Shown here piece by piece: positions 60,101 through 64,000 of a stretch of 64,000 nucleotides of DNA. The notes beneath the pieces were generated by a model, which was given only the letters and a program-made list of their open reading frames with translations, was not told the DNA's origin and did not search any database. The DNA lies in the NCBI RefSeq assembly GCF_014805625.2, contig NW_023998491.1, positions 776,363 through 840,362 on the forward strand. Reading direction: 5' to 3'. This DNA comes from Glossina fuscipes. Taxonomy: Eukaryota > Arthropoda > Insecta > Diptera > Glossinidae. The position numbers and the translations under genes were made by a program. The stretch's first letter is position 1. Each line of letters opens with the position of its first letter.

Positions 60101-62439
60101 TAATCATGCAAGCCCGGCTATTGAGCATTTTATTTATTTTCTATAGTGTTTGTCCTTTTGCCAAATTCAGTGCACCAATCTTTATGAAAATTGTGATTTG
60201 CAGATGGAACATAAAAATACATAGAAAGGCATCAGATAGGCAGACACGTTCAAATGATTCTAAATCGATTTGTATAAAAAGATTGGGTCTACCCTAACTC
60301 GTCCTGCCTGTTCTGGCTGGCATACATAGAGTATGTGTGTGTAATGCCAGTATTGATGTTGAATGTGAGAGTGATATAAGTAAGTTCTTCGATTCGTCGT
60401 ATACAAATAAACAAAATTGTAACTCGGTTCATCTTTCCAAAAAGAAAAAAAAATGAGTGGAAATCTTTTAACCAAATTTCTATATAAAGCATAAGGAAAT
60501 TTTTTTTTATTAGCCATAAACAAACAGTCAAATGTGCATAATACAAATTGTTGAAAGGCGAAATGGGGTATAGGCAAAAGAGGGACATTGAATGTATACC
60601 GTGGGCCAATGTACACACGCACACGCTACATTTAAAACTCATTTCATTTGTGGCAATCTGCACATTCCTTGTGCATGGCTCGCACATATTTGCGTGAGCA
60701 TATACGTAACTCGCACAAAGGCATGTACACGCCATATCCGTTGCACATCATTTAAGAGGGGCAGCCTAACGTACTGTTTTGTTTTGATGCATATGTACAA
60801 GAGATGTAATGAAAATTTTAAACAAACGCTAAACTTAAGTGAGAGGAAAGGAGAGGTCCCTCCTTCTTTGTCTGTAATAGGCTAACTGCTATGTTTATCA
60901 ACAGTGCTGTTTGTTCCATTGCCTGCTAATACACAGCCTACTTTTTGGGGTAAAGTAAACAGGAGTTCAATAACCTCTTCTTTAGAAGAAGTTCCTTCTG
61001 ACAATTTAGGCAAATTACTTTTTCCAAATGATTAGCTTTTATTAAATGCTTGGTTAATAAAAGAAACCCAATATAAACTAATTTGTGAAGAACATATAGA
61101 AATTATATATGATATACATAATATCATATATATATTTTATATATATATTTATATATGCTTGTAAACTAATGGTTAATTTTGGCACGTACCGTTTGAAGAT
61201 TGCTGCTATACAGAGTTACTATGGGTCTGTCAACATATGTGTTCAACTGGAGACTTATTGAATGATGTGCTTCGAGGGGTTGGGCGGAATAACATTTGAT
61301 GTCTGAATAATATCTGATTTGTTTTTATTAATAATTTGTTAGGCGTCTATTTCTTTGCAGAAGAGGTACAATTCTTCGAAGACTAGATTCGCAGGGTGTT
61401 TGAATAGTTCGCCACGCAATGTTATTCCATTCTTTTATCAAAAGAACAGCCCTTGGCTTCAATAATTTTGAAGATGGAAATCTGCTCCTCACTCTCTGCT
61501 CTACACAACGTTTAGATTATGTTGAGTTTTGGCGATTGTGCTGGTCAGAGAAGCTGTTTGCTTCTCAAACCAAGACTGAATCTTTTCATTTACTTAATTT
61601 AAGCTTATTGGATACATTAGAAAGTTCAAATAATATCGAGACGAGGGAAAGGAAAGAAAGATTTAATGCTTTTAAGGCCACAGTAAAATAATAAGTATAC
61701 GCCTTTAACTGCAATATGAAGAGACCCAAAAGAAAGGCGAAAAATGAGAATTTAATATTAAACCTATAAATACATGTATATATGTATATATATATATATG
61801 TGGTTAAAGGTGTATATATTTTATATATGAGAATGAATAATATATGAGAATAAATAATTAACTAATATTTAATTTAATTTAATTATCAATCAATTAAGTA
61901 TTTATTCTGTTAGTATAATTAAATAATTAACAGTTAAGTTTGACCATCAATTAGTAGAAATATTGAGTTTAACGCGATAGATGGGCAATCAGAACTATGA
62001 TCAGATAAATTAAAATGAGTATTTAATCGTTAAACAATTGACGTAGTTCACACATATAGTGAACAGATACATATACACAGTCTGCAAAATGGTTATAGAT
62101 GTATGTGTTACCATTCAGATAGATAAGTTAGTATGAATTGTAAATTATTAAGTGCCTGCTAGTTACTTCCAACAAATGTGGACGCATCGATACTATAATC
62201 GGGAAAGAATACACTTGACTTTTGTGGATTGAATCCGTGTCCCAGTTAAGCCATGCATATGAATCATTATATAATTTGAAAATGTAGAAGTTGATATAGC
62301 CTATAATTTGTGACGCGCTGAGAAAGAATAACCAGGCTATAGTTTCTGTTGTACGTCTGTTGGCCATTCAGCATGTTGTAGTTCGCCTTATTGAAGTCCA
62401 TACATAGACGAGAACTACTACTGACTTTTATATCCCCAT
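51187..62439. other. Long gene-poor region
   Basis: I find no exon with family resemblance on either strand. There are many short open frames, including a cluster of overlapping ones at 57870-58780 (up to 131 codons, both strands) that do not read as proteins. Simple repeats occur at 59400-59419 (poly-T) and in TA-rich blocks near 61090-61160 and 61770-61800. GATCCACCTTTTATTAT at 56388 matches the fragment near 49063. Diverged transposon debris is likely but cannot be named from the sequence alone. Confidence 0.4.
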
Positions 62440-62539
62440 AAAGCAACCCTTCAGCGTTAACAGAATAGCAGGGGGTAACAGAAAACGATCTGGACGAAGA
62501 ATGCTAATATCTATACTATTGATCCAAGATTCTGGCATT

Positions 62540-63420
62540 AAAGCTGCAAACGATAGTAAACGAGGTCAAATAAAACATCGAGAAACCAGTCGTATACTGA
62601 ATAATTAGAGATAGGAACAAGGTAGATGCGATCATCAACTGTATATCAAGTGGTAGTGGGTGAATTGAAAGCCCCCGGTATCAAAAAGTTATCCGTGGGT
62701 CCCATGAGATTGATATCAGTTTGAATATGATTCGGAGAGGACATATAAGAATTTAAATCGAAATGAGGCAGAATGTAAAGATATATACCGTTAATTTTAA
62801 CTTTGGCACAAGTGGATTTGAATTCTCGACTCTACTAGATATAAGAACAAGCTGAGGGTTGCTATTGCATTAAGAATCACAATAAGCACACCGTCACCTG
62901 AAAATTATGTGAAAAAAATTCAGAGTTACTAACATCCGGCTTAAGTCACGTTCCGGTAATGGATGGCTGTGTGTATGGGCGCATCGGTATATGGCAGAGT
63001 TTGATAGCAATATGCTAAGTTTAGTAAGAACTTCGTCAATGGGGAGGTCAGGATATTCATTCACATTTGTAATCCAGCCGGTGCTGTTAACGAGAAGACC
63101 AACTAAATAGCACTGTGGAGCCGCTCAAATCATAACGTAACTTGATTGTAGTCAGCAGGCAGTCCAGATCGTACGCTTTTTTTTTAAGTTCTTTATACAT
63201 AAACTCAAGTTGACCTGTGCTCTTGCCCGCAAGATAGACGAAAACAAAAGAGAGCGACGTAATTTTATTCAGGCAGTAGTCGTATTGCGGCATATTGACT
63301 AGCTTTTAAAATGTTTGCGTAAATCAGTTCAACACTATCAAAGCTACGCAGCAAAGTAAAGCAATCAACGTTAATAATACTAAGAAGCCTCCGGACAGCG
63401 GTTACCTCCATTGTACGCTT
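62540..63420 (-). pseudogene. Degenerate non-LTR retrotransposon, endonuclease region
   Basis: On the minus strand, broken frames give GDGVLIVILNA (the GGGVL-like strand), KVKINGIYLYILPHFDLNS, then NLMGPTDNFLIPGAFNSP and IYLVPISNYSVYDWFLD. The order matches the apurinic-type endonuclease of LINE ORF2 in the jockey or related clades, where DNFLIxGDFN carries a catalytic Asp. Here that Asp position is Ala. Several stops and frameshifts are present. An open frame at 63293-63087 upstream could be the end of an ORF1-like part. No reverse transcriptase follows, so it is a truncated relic. Confidence 0.55.
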
Positions 63421-63778
63421 CCAATCCTTCAAACGTCGAAAACAATTACAAGATTTGAAAACATGTTCAGCTGTTAATGCAGATACAGTTATGTATGTAT
63501 ATATATATATGTATATATATTATACTATCCATTATTATATGCATATATATATTCTATTTCCTTCATTCAATCGCTATTATTATTGAGGCATAGATACCGA
63601 CATGCTTATTATATTCTATTTCTTCCGTTCACAAGCGTAGATATTCTTATACGACTCCTTACCAATAATACTTTGCAGGTTACATGTGTTAAATTCCCAT
63701 TCTTAACATAAACAAACTTCGCTTTTGGGTTCCATAAATTTAATAATTTTGTCGTCACCACGTTCAAATTATTGAATT

Positions 63779-63802
63779 TATATATATATATATATATATA
63801 TA
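63779..63802. repeat. TA dinucleotide microsatellite
   Basis: Twelve TA units near the right edge. Other TA tracts lie at 10737-10758, 41828-41844 and 61776-61798. Confidence 0.9.
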
Positions 63803-64000
63803 GCACTTATTGGAGAAGGTAAAGCTGAAAATAACTGCTTTGATATCTTTGTTCGTACTTGGCTCGTTACGATGATTTATAATTAGCAGTAAATTAATTT
63901 TTCATTCATTAACTGAACTTTCGCCGGAGTAAAATTTACATATATTCTTAATTAATTTATTGAAACTGTCATAATAAAAAAACAAGTAAGAGTATTATAG

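Noticed and set aside
1..64000. CRISPR arrays, bacterial operons, ribosome binding sites
   Set aside because: The sequence is eukaryotic nuclear DNA with introns; the regular tandem units at 46.7 kb have no spacers.

Overview
The window is nuclear DNA from a higher dipteran fly, probably a calyptrate (tsetse, house fly or blow fly type). The reasons are AT-rich intron-containing genes whose proteins read like Drosophila orthologues, short introns of 50-90 bases, and a dense interspersed repeat family with TATACCCA-type subterminal repeats. Naming the group is inference; no species can be fixed. A 10-base run of N marks an assembly gap near the left end.

Layout. 1-6305 has no recognisable exon. 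6306-15840 (+) holds ten exons of a copper monooxygenase of the MOXD1/dopamine-beta-hydroxylase family whose 5' exons are missing. A small three-exon ankyrin gene lies on the opposite strand in its first visible intron. 18093-19712 holds Rer1 (+), a divergent small coding-like exon (-), and an in-frame 71-codon extension after the Rer1 stop. 25450-28527 (+) is a sterol O-acyltransferase. 30514-33041 (-) is Gasz, a piRNA-pathway protein. 33748-34021 (-) is a broken theta-class glutathione transferase. 35250-35794 (+) is Sdhaf2, converging on Mlh1 (-, 35963-38163). From 38.4 kb to the end I find no convincing host gene, only repeats, transposon relics, a tRNA-Lys-like sequence and a 31-bp minisatellite.

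Exon boundaries were set by hand from GT-AG sites and reading-frame continuity. The summed coding length is a multiple of three for the four complete gene models of known family (Rer1 198 aa, sterol O-acyltransferase 579 aa, Gasz 469 aa, Mlh1 670 aa) and for the nested ankyrin gene (153 aa). Functionally the genes are unrelated: ER retrieval, sterol esterification, germline piRNA biogenesis, complex II assembly, mismatch repair and a secreted monooxygenase.

The observations most worth following are: (1) a Rer1 stop codon followed by CAATTA, a leaky-stop context, and a 71-codon open frame, with an in-frame 51-nt retained-intron reading as the alternative; (2) a Helentron/DINE-like family with inverted subterminal repeats, a hairpin and a conserved tail, in about eight copies; (3) a small unannotated exon divergent from Rer1; (4) the nested ankyrin gene with a 16-nt first coding exon; (5) an Asn-to-Thr change in the FYxDWWN motif of the sterol acyltransferase.
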